From NCBI RefSeq assembly GCF_013385425.1, contig NZ_JACAQA010000027.1:117329-181328 (forward strand): 64,000 nt of DNA. Direction: 5' to 3'. The notes under the pieces are model-generated. The model saw nothing but the letters and a program-made list of their open reading frames with translations. It was not told the DNA's origin and made no database searches. Both the position numbers and the translations under genes were made by a program. Origin of the DNA: Pseudomonas gingeri. GTDB lineage: Bacteria > Pseudomonadota > Gammaproteobacteria > Pseudomonadales > Pseudomonadaceae. Below are positions 25,321-34,350 of the stretch, piece by piece. Numbering within the stretch: the first letter of the stretch is position 1; the number at the start of each line of letters is the position of its first letter.

Positions 25321-25636
25321 TTTTCTCACTCCTTTAAAAGAAATCTCTCCAACTCAGGGAGAACTTTCAACCTAGCTCAAACAACAAGAATGTCCATCCA
25401 AGGCCGAAACACTGAACTTAATTATTAATTAATAACCCTATGAATAAATTGAATTTTTAAAAAATAAACGACAAAACTTACGCACAACACAGCGAATAGA
25501 TTACATGCCCTATTCGCAATAAACCCTGGTCATACCGCTCATGGAAAAATTACCCACAAACACTCATAAAACGTAACAAGATATTTTTAAACCCCCATGG
25601 ATCACACCCCAAAGGCTGGGTATCCTGAGCGCCACA

Positions 25637-26449
25637 GTGCAATGGCGGGCCCTCCATTTGAACTCCATACGTTATGCCTGGTTGGACAAGTACGAGATTT
25701 CCAGCACCGCCTGCACCGGCCTGAACTTCGCCAGGCACAGCCACGATGAGTGCGTGATCGGGGTCAATCTGCTGGGCGAGGAAAAGGTCTGGCTTGACCG
25801 GCGGACTTTCAGCGCCGGCGCGGGCAATATCACCCTCTACAATCCCGGCCAGATCCAGGGTGGAGGCGCTGCGCCCGGTACACCCTGGCGTTTCGTAAGC
25901 CTCTACGTCAGTGCCGGGCAACTGGCGACGGACCTGGGGCTGAACCATCTGGAGTTTGGTCGGGCGCTCTGCTACCAGCCGCAGCTCGCGGAAAAGTTTG
26001 CCCATGCGGTGGAACAGTCGTTGCTGCCGGACCCATTGCTCCGGGCCATCGCCGAGGAGACGCTGGTCGTGCTGCTGGGCGAGATCGTGGCACTGAGCGG
26101 GCTGCGCCTGCCGGGCACCACCTCAGTGGGACGCGGCTTGGTGAACCGGGCCCAGGAAATCATCGCCGAGCGCTTGCAGGCACCGCAAAGCCTGGAAGAG
26201 TTGAGCGACGAGTTCGGCCTGTCGAAATTCCATCTCCTGCGAGCCTTCCAGCGCGAAACCGGACTCAGCCCGCGACAGTGGGCCATGCAACTGCGAACCC
26301 GACGCGCCCAGGGGCTGTTGCGCAAAGGCGCAGCGCCTGGCGACATTGCCTACACCCTGGGGTTTACCGACCAGAGCCATCTGAACCGGCATTTCAAGGC
26401 GGCCTATGGATTGACACCCGGCCGTTATCAAAGCGCCGTGAAACGCTGA
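25637..26449 (+). CDS. AraC-family regulator with cupin sensor domain
   Basis: The protein has 270 residues. The N-terminal cupin-type AraC binding domain has HSHDECVIGVNLLGEEKVWL. The C-terminal tandem HTH has LEELSDEFGLSKFHLLRAF and IAYTLGFTDQSHLNRHFKAA. The best start is the GTG at 25637, though the Shine-Dalgarno is weak. The downstream LysE gene starts 73 bp later in the same direction and is the probable target. The upstream 300-bp gap to the LPMO gene is AT-rich with no clear site. Confidence 0.87.
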   Translation: MQWRALHLNSIRYAWLDKYEISSTACTGLNFARHSHDECVIGVNLLGEEKVWLDRRTFSAGAGNITLYNPGQIQGGGAAPGTPWRFVSLYVSAGQLATDLGLNHLEFGRALCYQPQLAEKFAHAVEQSLLPDPLLRAIAEETLVVLLGEIVALSGLRLPGTTSVGRGLVNRAQEIIAERLQAPQSLEELSDEFGLSKFHLLRAFQRETGLSPRQWAMQLRTRRAQGLLRKGAAPGDIAYTLGFTDQSHLNRHFKAAYGLTPGRYQSAVKR

Positions 26450-26522
26450 AAAGCGCAATCCGGTACAAGATCGTTTTCAGGTCTGCGTCGACAATGCCGC
26501 CAAACGGTTATTGGAGGCCTGC

Positions 26523-27137
26523 ATGCTCACGATCTTCTTCTCCGCGCTGATCTTCGGCGTGGTGTTCTGCCTGTCGCCGGGGGCTGTCCTGGCGGAAACC
26601 TTGCGCCGCGGCTTGCTTCATGGTTTCAAGCCAGCGCTGCTGGTGCAAATCGGCTCGTTGGTGGGGGACGCGCTCTGGGCGGTGATCGGGCTGACGGGGC
26701 TTTCGCTGCTGCTGGAACACGAGCAGGTACGGATTCCGCTCACAAGCGCCTGCGCGGCCTATCTGGCGTGGCTGGGTATCCGCAGCCTGAAGGATGCCTG
26801 GCAACTGCCCGAGGCCGAAAGCGCGACCGAACGGCCGGGGACAAACGCCCTGATGGTCGGCGCGACCATTTCCATCGCCAACCCGAAAAATGTCGTCTAC
26901 TGGGGCGCGCTGGGCAGCGCCCTCTCCGGCATCGTCGGCCAGACCCCGAGCCACGGGCAAACCCTGATGTTCTTTGCCGGCTTCATGTTCGCTTCGGTGG
27001 CCTGCTGCTTTGTCATCGCCGCCCTGGTCAACGTCCTCAGGCAGGCCGCGTCCCCGAATTGGCAGCGGCTCAGTCATGGTCTGTGCGGAGCGGCCCTGAT
27101 CTACCTGGCGATATTGGCGCTGCAGTCGGTGTTCTAG
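26523..27137 (+). CDS. LysE-family exporter
   Basis: The protein has 204 residues and about six hydrophobic segments. The LysE hallmark is FCLSPGAVLAETLRRGLLHG near residues 14-33 and SIANPKNVVYWGALGSAL lies in the middle. The ATG at 26523 follows GGAGG by 6 bp. Paired with the AraC regulator, as often seen for YggA-like exporters. The substrate is unknown. Confidence 0.85.
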   Translation: MLTIFFSALIFGVVFCLSPGAVLAETLRRGLLHGFKPALLVQIGSLVGDALWAVIGLTGLSLLLEHEQVRIPLTSACAAYLAWLGIRSLKDAWQLPEAESATERPGTNALMVGATISIANPKNVVYWGALGSALSGIVGQTPSHGQTLMFFAGFMFASVACCFVIAALVNVLRQAASPNWQRLSHGLCGAALIYLAILALQSVF

Positions 27138-27279
27138 AGTGGGTGCCGCCTGGGTATCAGACGGCTCTTGCCACTCACACAGCGGGCTGAGATGCCCCTT
27201 ACCTGACTCCCCGACAAAGCCTACATATCTATGAGAAGTCTCGGCTTGAGACGACTTGCCCACGTCGATAACGTTTCAG

Positions 27280-27526
27280 GGTCGCCGCAAAATCGGCGAC
27301 CGGTTTTGACAGACCGACGTGAAGATATAGGCGCATCCAGCGATCCGACTACGAATGCAGGTGTTTTTTTACGTCTGCGATTGAGTAATATGGCGGCTGT
27401 GTGCGGGGCATCCTCGGGTGCGCCGGGTTCCTATATCTCCGGTCTGTCAACCCGCACACAACTGCCACCCTCGTTTGTTTGACAGCAATCAGTTGGCAGT
27501 CCATCGATATAGGAGCTGCACAGACG
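27280..27526 (+). promoter_or_regulatory. structured 5' leader of the DUF6124 gene (copy A of a two-copy leader)
   Basis: Hairpin GGTCGCCG-CAAAAT-CGGCGACC at 27280-27301. A left arm at 27306-27338 is complementary to 27416-27450. A T7 tract lies at 27364-27370. An outer helix pairs GTGTGCGGG (27399-27407) with CCCGCACAC (27451-27459). The inner segment CCTATATC (27430-27437) can pair with GATATAGG in the left arm (27324-27331) or with GATATAGG at 27506-27513, which overlaps the GGAG ribosome site. The same architecture, with compensating changes, precedes the DUF3077 gene at 62349. A promoter near TTGAGA (27246) with TAACGT (27269) is possible. Confidence 0.7.
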
Positions 27527-27937
27527 ATGAAGAAAATTACGCCTGATCCGCCCCACCTTCCGACTAATCCTACTGGCGAAGATAAAGCAACTTTCATTCG
27601 CCAAAGCATCAACGCCATTTTTTCACGGCTGGATTCAGAACCATCGGCCAATGAAACACTGCGTTCAGGTACTGCCGAAGCACACCCGCCAATACCCTTT
27701 GAAACAGCCCACTCTCAGATCCCCTCGCTATTGGCGATTCGCGAAGACATCGGCCTACTGAACGTGCTGGCTAACGTTTCGCAGATACTTGAAACCGCCG
27801 AAGATACTGCCGACAACATCAACCTGGGCAATCACGAAACAGCTCACCATCAACTTTTGACTGTCATGCAGTCAGTGGAAATGGCCAAGGCGACGGTGGA
27901 CTCGCTTCTGATGCTCGCACTTGAAACCCGGATTTAA
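27527..27937 (+). CDS. DUF6124 family protein
   Basis: The protein has 136 residues, begins MKKITPDPPHLPTNPTGED and ends with a helical stretch, HHQLLTVMQSVEMAKATVDS. This matches the small DUF6124/DUF3077-type proteins abundant in Pseudomonas, function unknown. The ATG at 27527 follows AGGAGC. Longer in-frame starts lie within the structured leader and are rejected. No membrane segment is seen. Expression is probably set by the leader RNA. Confidence 0.82.
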   Translation: MKKITPDPPHLPTNPTGEDKATFIRQSINAIFSRLDSEPSANETLRSGTAEAHPPIPFETAHSQIPSLLAIREDIGLLNVLANVSQILETAEDTADNINLGNHETAHHQLLTVMQSVEMAKATVDSLLMLALETRI

Positions 27938-28008
27938 CATCCGACAACCAGAACACTCGGGCGGATCAGGAAATCCCCTGGCCGCCCGATCCCATTCCAA
28001 TCTGCCAC

Positions 28009-29322
28009 TTACTTCAGCTGATTGGCAAACCGCCCCACCGCGCCCACCACCTGCTTGGCCCCATCCTGGATCTCGATGATCACCTCACCGGCCTGGTTGG
28101 CCAGGGACACGCCCTGCTCGGCCTTGTGCCGGCTGGTGGACACGTCCCGCACCGCCTCGTCCACCAGCTTCTGGTTCTGCTGGACCAGGGTGACGATTTC
28201 CTCGGTGGCGGCGCTGGTGCGCCCCGCCAGTTGCCGGACCTCGTCGGCCACCACCGCGAAACCCCGCCCCTGCTCCCCGGCCCGGGCCGCCTCGATGGCG
28301 GCATTGAGCGCCAGCAGGTTGGTTTGCGCGGCAATCCCGCCAATGGTCTGGACCATCGAGGTAATCAGCATCGACTGCTTGCCCAACGCCTCGATGCCCT
28401 CCGACGCCGACTGCATTTCCTCGGAAATGGCCTGCATGGTCATCACCGTGTCCTTGACCACCGTGGCCCCGCGCTGCGCGGTCGTATCGGTCTGCAAAGA
28501 GATGTCGTAGGCAATCCCCGCCGCCTCGCTGACCTCTTTCTCGCGCTCCACCTGGTCGGTCACCAGGCTGGCGAACTTGACCACTTTGTAGAGTTGGCCC
28601 TGGGCATCATGGACCGGGTTATAAGTGGCCTCCAACCAGACATCGCGCCCCTGGCTGTCGATGCGCCTGAACCGATCCGCGACGAACTCCCCACGATTGA
28701 GGGTCGCCCAAAAGGCCTGGTACTGATTCGAAGCGACCTCTTCGGGAGAACAGAAAATACGGTGATGCTTGCCGACGATCTGCGCCAGCGAGTAGCCCAT
28801 GGCCCGCAGGAACTGGTCATTGGCGGTAATCACTTCGCCCTTGAGATTGAACTCGATCACCGCCGTGGAACGCAGCAGTGCCCGAATAAAGGCCTCGTTC
28901 TCCTTCATGGTCTCGACGGTCTGGCTGACATCGCGAGCGAAACACCGGATGTGCAACAACTCGCCCTTCTCGTTCCGGACCGGCTGCCAACTGCCCTGCA
29001 ACCAGGCCAGGGTGCCATCGGCGCGCAGGAAACGGTAGTTGTCGCTGACCGACTCGCCCTTGGCCACCGCAGCCTTGAGGTTACGGTAACAGTCCAGGGT
29101 TTTGACATAGGCCGGAACGATCTGCTCCAACGGTCGATCCCGCACCTGCTCGGCGGTATACCCCAGCAGGTCGAGAAAGCGTTGATTGAAGTCGATGACG
29201 CGGAACTGCGGGTCGAGCACCAGTGAAACCATTTCCGCCGTCATGCCATGGAACAACTGGTGCAACTTGAAAAGCTCTTCTTCTTTGCTCTCTAATCTCT
29301 TCTTCAGATGAGTATTGAACAT
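28009..29322 (-). CDS. cytoplasmic PAS-PAS methyl-accepting chemotaxis protein (Aer-like)
   Basis: The protein has 437 residues. An N-terminal coil is followed by two PAS domains (about 20-135, with DFNQRFLDLLGYTAEQVRDR, and 140-255, with TANDQFLRAMGYSLAQIVGK). A short MCP signalling domain has the tip TNLLALNAAIEAARAGEQGR. There is no transmembrane segment or HAMP. Aer-like receptors of this type follow redox or energy signals through flavin or haem in the PAS domains. The cofactor cannot be read from the sequence. Confidence 0.9.
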   Translation of the reverse strand: MFNTHLKKRLESKEEELFKLHQLFHGMTAEMVSLVLDPQFRVIDFNQRFLDLLGYTAEQVRDRPLEQIVPAYVKTLDCYRNLKAAVAKGESVSDNYRFLRADGTLAWLQGSWQPVRNEKGELLHIRCFARDVSQTVETMKENEAFIRALLRSTAVIEFNLKGEVITANDQFLRAMGYSLAQIVGKHHRIFCSPEEVASNQYQAFWATLNRGEFVADRFRRIDSQGRDVWLEATYNPVHDAQGQLYKVVKFASLVTDQVEREKEVSEAAGIAYDISLQTDTTAQRGATVVKDTVMTMQAISEEMQSASEGIEALGKQSMLITSMVQTIGGIAAQTNLLALNAAIEAARAGEQGRGFAVVADEVRQLAGRTSAATEEIVTLVQQNQKLVDEAVRDVSTSRHKAEQGVSLANQAGEVIIEIQDGAKQVVGAVGRFANQLK

Positions 29323-29537
29323 GACTGCAAGAATCCCTTTTGCCGTGTTATTCCAAGACTATCGGTGTACCTGGGCAATCACTGAGACCATCGGTCGCCT
29401 CGAACTGACGCCGCAGATTGCTTGAACGCCAAGAGCCACTCGTCCCCCAGGCCGCAAGGTGCAGGCATGGTTATTAACAACATAGTTCAGGTAACGGAGT
29501 CGTGTTGAAAGGCCCACGCGGGGCGACGGGCGGGGGT

Positions 29538-30515
29538 TTATTGTCGGTTCATTGCCGGGCCTGCGCTGGCAGGCCACCCCGGCGGCGGCACCACGAAACT
29601 GGCCTTCATGCGCTTGACCTCCTCAACCGGGCTGTTGCCGAACAGCCGCTTGAACTCACGGCCAAATTGCGAAGCGCTTTCGTAACCCACTTCCAAAGCA
29701 GCGCTGGCGGCGCTCACCTCGTTCCTGACCATCAGCAGCCGTGCCTGGTGCAGCCGGATCGACTTGAGGTATTGCAGCGGTGAAGTCTGGGTCACCGACT
29801 TGAAATGACCATGGAACGAAGGAACGCTCATGCCCGCTTCAGCGGCCAATTGCTCCACGCTCAGCGGTTGGCTGAAGGCCCCGTGAATCCGGCGAATGGC
29901 CCTGGCTATCTTGCCGAACCGGCCTTGTTGGGTGAGTGCCGCGCGCATGGCGCCGCCCTGCTCCCCCGTCAACGCCCGAAAGTAGATTTCACGAACCAGT
30001 GAAGGGCCGAGGATCTCCGCCTCCAGAGGCCGGTCCATGACCTCGACAAAACGCAGGACCGATTCGCTCATCGCCCGGTCCATGGGGGTCGAGAACATGC
30101 CCTGGGGCTTGGACGCCGCGACGCCACCCAGCTGGTCGATTTGCAGGATCAGATCCGCGACAACATTGAAATCCAGATACAGGTAGATGGCGAGCAGCGG
30201 CGCCTGTTCGGTGGCCTGGGTTTGCATGGTGAACGGCACCGGGACTGAAACGGCCAGGTAGTGCTGTTCATCGTAGAGGTAGACCTGGTCGCCGAAGAAA
30301 CCGCGCTTGCTGCCCTGACAGACAATGACGATACCGGGTTGGTAAAACACCGGGGTCAGGCTCAGCGGCCGATTGGAACGCAGGAAACGCACCTGCGGCA
30401 ACACCGTAAGGTTGTAGCCTTCCCGGGGTGTCAGCTTGTCCATCAGCGCAATCATGCGCTTGCGCACGTCGCTGGGGTCCCACGTCTCGCCGTTCACCTG
30501 ATTCCCCGTCCTCAC
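29538..30515 (-). CDS. AraC-family regulator with AraC_N domain
   Basis: The protein has 325 residues. The N-terminal AraC_N domain (about 25-190) contains PGIVIVCQGSKRGFFGD. The C-terminal HTHs contain SVEQLAAEAGMSVPSFHGHF and EVGYESASQFGREFKRLFG. It is divergent from the SDR gene at 30695, a frequent pairing in which the AraC regulates the dehydrogenase. The sequence 29323-29537 between it and the chemoreceptor holds nothing I recognise. Confidence 0.88.
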   Translation of the reverse strand: MRTGNQVNGETWDPSDVRKRMIALMDKLTPREGYNLTVLPQVRFLRSNRPLSLTPVFYQPGIVIVCQGSKRGFFGDQVYLYDEQHYLAVSVPVPFTMQTQATEQAPLLAIYLYLDFNVVADLILQIDQLGGVAASKPQGMFSTPMDRAMSESVLRFVEVMDRPLEAEILGPSLVREIYFRALTGEQGGAMRAALTQQGRFGKIARAIRRIHGAFSQPLSVEQLAAEAGMSVPSFHGHFKSVTQTSPLQYLKSIRLHQARLLMVRNEVSAASAALEVGYESASQFGREFKRLFGNSPVEEVKRMKASFVVPPPGWPASAGPAMNRQ

Positions 30516-30694
30516 TGACCCTGTCGTCGATTGTGCTCAAGGCCGGCCCGGAATAACAGACCGCTCATAGGAATAGGCTAGACATTCAGAGGAAGCGAGC
30601 TCTCCCTCGCGGCGCACGAGGACTAAAGTTGCGGCATTCGTACAGCGGAACATCCCGTTGTCGACTCCATCCCCTTGCCATGAGAGAAATCAGC

Positions 30695-31537
30695 ATGTCG
30701 TCAGTCAAAACCCTGCTTGTCACCGGCGTCAGCAGCGGCTTCGGGCGAGCACTCGCCCTGGAGGCGATTGCCGCCGGCCATCGCGTGATCGGTACGGTGC
30801 GCAACGAACCGGCCAGGCAGGCCTTTGAGGTCCTGAGCCCTTCACAAGCCTTCGGGCGCCTGCTCGATGTCACCGATTTCGGGCGGATCGACGCGGCGGT
30901 AGCCGAGATGGAGTCCTCCCTGGGACCGATCGATGTCCTGGTCAATAACGCAGGTTATGGTCACGAAGGGATCTTCGAAGAATCATCACTCGAGGAAATA
31001 CGACAGCAGTTCGAGGTCAATGTCTTTGGCGCCGTGGCCGTGACCAAGGCACTGCTGCCTTATCTGCGTCAGCGTCGTCGCGGCCATATCATCAATATCA
31101 CCTCCATGGGCGGGTTCATCACAATGCCCGGCATCACTGACTACTGCGGCAGCAAATTCGCCCTGGAAGGGATCTCCGAAGCGTTGGGCAAGGAACTCAA
31201 GCCATTCAATATCGCCGTCACCGCCGTGGCCCCGGGATCGTTTCGTACCGACTGGGCGGGCCGCTCCATGGTCCGTTCGCCGCGCAGCATCGCCGACTAT
31301 GACGCCCTGTTCGATCCCATCCGGACGGCCCGCGAAGCCAAGAGCGGCAAACAGCTGGGCGATCCCGTCAACGCGGCCAGGGCCATGCTCAGCCTGATCG
31401 CCAGCGACCAGCCGCCGGCTCATCTGCTGCTGGGCAGTGACGCGCTCACGCTGGTTCGGGAAAAGCTCGCCAGCTATGCCGCGGAACTCGACGCCTGGGA
31501 GGCGCTGACCCGTTCCACGGACTTTGACGCGGATTAA
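30695..31537 (+). CDS. short-chain dehydrogenase/reductase
   Basis: The protein has 280 residues. The Rossmann motif is TGVSSGFGRALA near residues 9-20, NNAGYG follows, and the catalytic set is Ser (TSMGG), Tyr and Lys (YCGSKFALEG). This is a classical SDR acting on an unknown alcohol or ketone with NAD(P)H. The start at 30695 (MSSVKTLLVTG) is preferred over an ATG 15 bp upstream because GAGAG lies at normal distance. The stop overlaps the end of the convergent DUF1289 gene. Confidence 0.88.
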   Translation: MSSVKTLLVTGVSSGFGRALALEAIAAGHRVIGTVRNEPARQAFEVLSPSQAFGRLLDVTDFGRIDAAVAEMESSLGPIDVLVNNAGYGHEGIFEESSLEEIRQQFEVNVFGAVAVTKALLPYLRQRRRGHIINITSMGGFITMPGITDYCGSKFALEGISEALGKELKPFNIAVTAVAPGSFRTDWAGRSMVRSPRSIADYDALFDPIRTAREAKSGKQLGDPVNAARAMLSLIASDQPPAHLLLGSDALTLVREKLASYAAELDAWEALTRSTDFDAD

Positions 31538-31716
31538 CGCTTCTTTTTCTGCAGGCTTTTCAGACGTAGCGTCGCACGTTGCACCGCGGCCATTTTTTCC
31601 GGGCGCTTCATGCGCTTCCACTGCTTGATCTCTTCCTTGGAGCGGCCACAGCTCAGGCACATCTCGCTGTTGAGCTGGCACACGGAAATACAGGGATTGT
31701 CGATGTCCTTGGCCAT
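31534..31716 (-). CDS. DUF1289 family protein
   Basis: The protein has 60 residues. It has the four-Cys pattern of DUF1289: NPCISVCQLNSEMCLSCGRS followed by KEEIKQWKRM. The cysteines probably bind an Fe-S cluster or zinc. The Arg/Lys-rich C-terminus (LRLKSLQKKKR) is typical. It is 3 bp downstream of the next gene and probably cotranscribed. The function is unknown. Confidence 0.87.
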   Translation of the reverse strand: MAKDIDNPCISVCQLNSEMCLSCGRSKEEIKQWKRMKRPEKMAAVQRATLRLKSLQKKKR

Positions 31717-31719
31717 GAT

Positions 31720-32091
31720 TCAGTGGCGTCCCGGGCGTGGAGTGCGGGCAAGGTGCTGTTGCCAGTTACCGGCGCTCACCTGCTGGCAGTGCTCCTCGCT
31801 GTCGAACGCCAGATGAGCCGCGACCTGCTTGACCTCAACGTCCGCTTCGCGCAGGGCTTCGGCGGTCAGTTCAAGCATCTGGGCCGACTCGCCGGACATC
31901 GCCTGGTCACGGTTGGCCCGGGTGTCGAAAACCCAGGTCACCCGCAGGCTGGCGGGAAAGTGCGCGAAGTCCACCTCGTGGGTCAGCCAGGCAAACCCGA
32001 CGATCCTGGCCTTCGCCGTCTCGCAGGCCTCGGTCAGGGCGGCAACCAGGCGACGCTCGATCTGCGCCTGCTCGCGTTTACTCAACAACAT
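31720..32091 (-). CDS. conserved Pseudomonas hypothetical protein
   Basis: The protein has 123 residues and begins MLLSKREQAQIERRLVAALT. The ATG at 32091 has AAAGGA upstream. A longer in-frame start at 32142 lacks a ribosome site. The product has helical ends and a central beta stretch, VGFAWLTHEVDFAHFPASLR. Homologues are common in Pseudomonas next to DUF1289 proteins and are sometimes labelled Fis-like, but I see no Fis HTH. The function is unknown. Confidence 0.75.
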   Translation of the reverse strand: MLLSKREQAQIERRLVAALTEACETAKARIVGFAWLTHEVDFAHFPASLRVTWVFDTRANRDQAMSGESAQMLELTAEALREADVEVKQVAAHLAFDSEEHCQQVSAGNWQQHLARTPRPGRH

Positions 32092-32301
32092 GGTTTGATC
32101 CTTTTCATCTCGACGGCGCAGAGTATGCCTGATCGTCGGCAAAGCCCGGTATTGACAGGATGACAGGTGGGTGGTCAGGCGCGCGCGAAGATTCGACAGT
32201 TCATTCGCTGCCCCCTAAGCTGAGCGAAGAAAAAGACAGGGGTGGTGGGCATTCGGTCGCCGGCCTGCCGTAGAAAAAACCAGAGACAGGAATCACCCTC
32301 C

Positions 32302-32526
32302 ATGACGATGATTGACGTAGCTCTCTTGAAGCCCCATCTGATCGAAGCAGACAACGCCCGCGCGGCATGGCGCACGACGGTCGCGGCCTTGAGCAAGTCG
32401 CCCAAAGACACGCTGGAAGAAGGGTTCAAAGCCGTCAAGATCGCCGAGCGCACCTATTACCGATGCTGCGAAGAGTTGGCCAATGCCCTGCGCAGCGAGG
32501 TTGCGCGTGCGGAAGGGCCGAGCTGA
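32302..32526 (+). CDS. small helical hypothetical protein
   Basis: The protein has 74 residues, MTMIDVALLKPHLIEADNAR through LRSEVARAEGPS, and is almost wholly helical and charged, with two Cys (YYRCCEELAN). The ATG at 32302 lies in CCCTCCATG, with GAGACAGGAATC as a possible ribosome site. It is not recognised. Codon use is like that of its neighbours. Confidence 0.6.
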   Translation: MTMIDVALLKPHLIEADNARAAWRTTVAALSKSPKDTLEEGFKAVKIAERTYYRCCEELANALRSEVARAEGPS

Positions 32527-32660
32527 GCAACGCACACACTCAATGCGCCAGGAATCACTCTCCCGTCACGGAGTGTGGTCGCTCACACATGCCCGATCAT
32601 CCAGCCGCTTGAACAGGTGCTCTTCATCGTAAAAACGCCCCTCGAGAACTCAAATTGAGT

Positions 32661-33215
32661 TCAACCAGAATCCGTAGTGACAGACCTATAAGTCGAAGCC
32701 GCCCGATGAGCTTCTTCATACACACCCTTGATTTGTCTGAGTCCAAGGACAACCTCCTTGAGGTTGATACCGCTGATTTCGCGTGAAAACTCCCCGAACA
32801 GTATATTTTTGCGTGCCTCTGTATATTTTTCCGTATTCCTGCGACCTTCCTCGGTAACGCTGAGCTGCACCGGTCTATTCTTGAACGGTTGATATTTTTT
32901 CACCAACCCTCGTTCGCTGAGCCTTGTAACACTGTAGTTGATATTAAAATAATCAGAGCGATTCAACAGCTGCCCCACCTCCGCAATGGTTTTAGGTCGA
33001 TCATTCATCCGAATAACGTGAAGCACCGCAAGCTCATCAACTGACATTTTATTATCGTTGGCCATCTTTTCGCACTCCAACTGCCAACGTTTGAAGGCAT
33101 TAAACGCCCTCCAAAGCTGCAATTCGAACTCAGTCCAACTCACTTCACCATCAGTGGTAGCCAGATGCCACGTTTTATCAATCTGCATGAGGTGAACCTT
33201 CAGTCCTTGATTCAA
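32661..33215 (-). CDS. MarR-like winged-helix regulator
   Basis: The protein has up to 184 residues. A winged helix at about 65-140 has MSVDELAVLHVIRMNDRPKT, AEVGQLLNRSDYFNINYSVT and RLSERGLVKKYQPFKNRPVQ. The pattern matches the MarR-type regulators with a two-helix N-terminal extension found in gammaproteobacteria. The start could be 33215 or the ATG at 33188 (MQIDKTWHL). The gene is AT-richer than its surroundings. It is divergent from the response regulator at 33435. Confidence 0.78.
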   Translation of the reverse strand: MNQGLKVHLMQIDKTWHLATTDGEVSWTEFELQLWRAFNAFKRWQLECEKMANDNKMSVDELAVLHVIRMNDRPKTIAEVGQLLNRSDYFNINYSVTRLSERGLVKKYQPFKNRPVQLSVTEEGRRNTEKYTEARKNILFGEFSREISGINLKEVVLGLRQIKGVYEEAHRAASTYRSVTTDSG

Positions 33216-33434
33216 TCAATTTTCTACATACTTTGCCTAACTTGGCAATGGACACACCAAAAAATCAACCTGGCAGCGCAAAACGATCCTCCACCCTACA
33301 CACCAACAAGATTCGGCCTACAAAAACATCAGCAACAAACGATATATCCCCCTATTGAAGGACAAGTCCATTCGTTTTATAAATTTCAAACCGAATCACA
33401 AAGCAAATCGCCCCGGGGAACAGAGGGAGCTTCT

Positions 33435-34094
33435 ATGTGCCAAAATACACATCCGAACAGCATCAGGCTCCCGATCAGCAAGCAAACCCTCAGCCGTCAT
33501 TTGTTTGAGCCATTGACTGACATCATGGAGACCTTCTGGAAGCTCAAGTCCGGAGCCAGGAAGGCGGACAGCATGACCTTGGAACAAATGAAACAGTTTA
33601 TGGCCCATTTCGAAAGAAGTTGCTCCGACCTTGAGCTGTCAGGTGCCGATATGCTTAAATTTTTTCAATGCATTGCGGAGCAAGCCAAGGAAACCACCTC
33701 TACCGACAGCCCATCCAAGCCGAGCACCTGGCTCTCCATCTTGATCGTCGACGATGATGAGCGAGTACGCGATTTTCACTGCAGGATCCTGAAAAGCCTT
33801 AATTGCAGCGTCAACATAGCCAGTAATGGATATGAAGCCCTGGGCATGCTGTGCAAATCCTATGACGCCATCCTGATGGATATTCAAATGCCCGGAATGG
33901 ACGGCATTGAAACCGCCATGAAGATTCGCCAGCAAGGGTTTGATCCGCAGACCACCCCCATCATAGCCATTACCGCCAACCCACTGGAGGAAGTTCGAAG
34001 AAAATACCAGGCATCCATCTTCAATGAATGCATACAAAAGCCAATGGATATCAACAAGCTGCAAAAAACACTCGAAACGCTGACAACCCGATAA
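33435..34094 (+). CDS. response regulator with N-terminal helical extension
   Basis: The protein has 219 residues. About 95 residues with no recognised domain (MCQNTHPNSIRLPISKQTLS) precede a C-terminal receiver with DDD, D149 in LMDIQMPGMDG and the Lys of CIQKPMD. Receiver-last architecture with no output domain suggests a relay partner in a phosphotransfer chain. No histidine kinase is nearby. The ATG at 33435 follows GAGGGAGC. The upstream 219-bp gap is AT-rich. Confidence 0.82.
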   Translation: MCQNTHPNSIRLPISKQTLSRHLFEPLTDIMETFWKLKSGARKADSMTLEQMKQFMAHFERSCSDLELSGADMLKFFQCIAEQAKETTSTDSPSKPSTWLSILIVDDDERVRDFHCRILKSLNCSVNIASNGYEALGMLCKSYDAILMDIQMPGMDGIETAMKIRQQGFDPQTTPIIAITANPLEEVRRKYQASIFNECIQKPMDINKLQKTLETLTTR

Positions 34095-34350
34095 GACTGA
34101 ATGGGGTCGCCCAGCCCGCAACGTTTAAATACAACCCTATTACTGTAGGCCGATTCATACCAAACTTGTCCTTGCAGTCTGATTTTCGCCGATGAACAAC
34201 GTCGCTACCATCGTTAGTATGGCGTCCATCAATCAAGTTCCTACAACAGCCCCTCCAGAGACTGAACACTTGAAGTGGATGACCGATGAAGCCCAGAGCG
34301 ATCCCTGATCTCGCTCCTTGTCCATTGACCCTCGAGAGGCTGCCTGACCC

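Noticed and set aside
27401..27526. Protein-coding reading of the DUF6124 leader
   Set aside because: The frame is open but the DNA shows RNA-style pairing conserved at 62361-62592, and the ribosome site belongs to the ATG at 27527.
33205..33217. Possible Anr box TTGATTCAATCAA
   Set aside because: The spacer between half-sites is 3 bp instead of 4, so it does not fit the FNR/Anr consensus.
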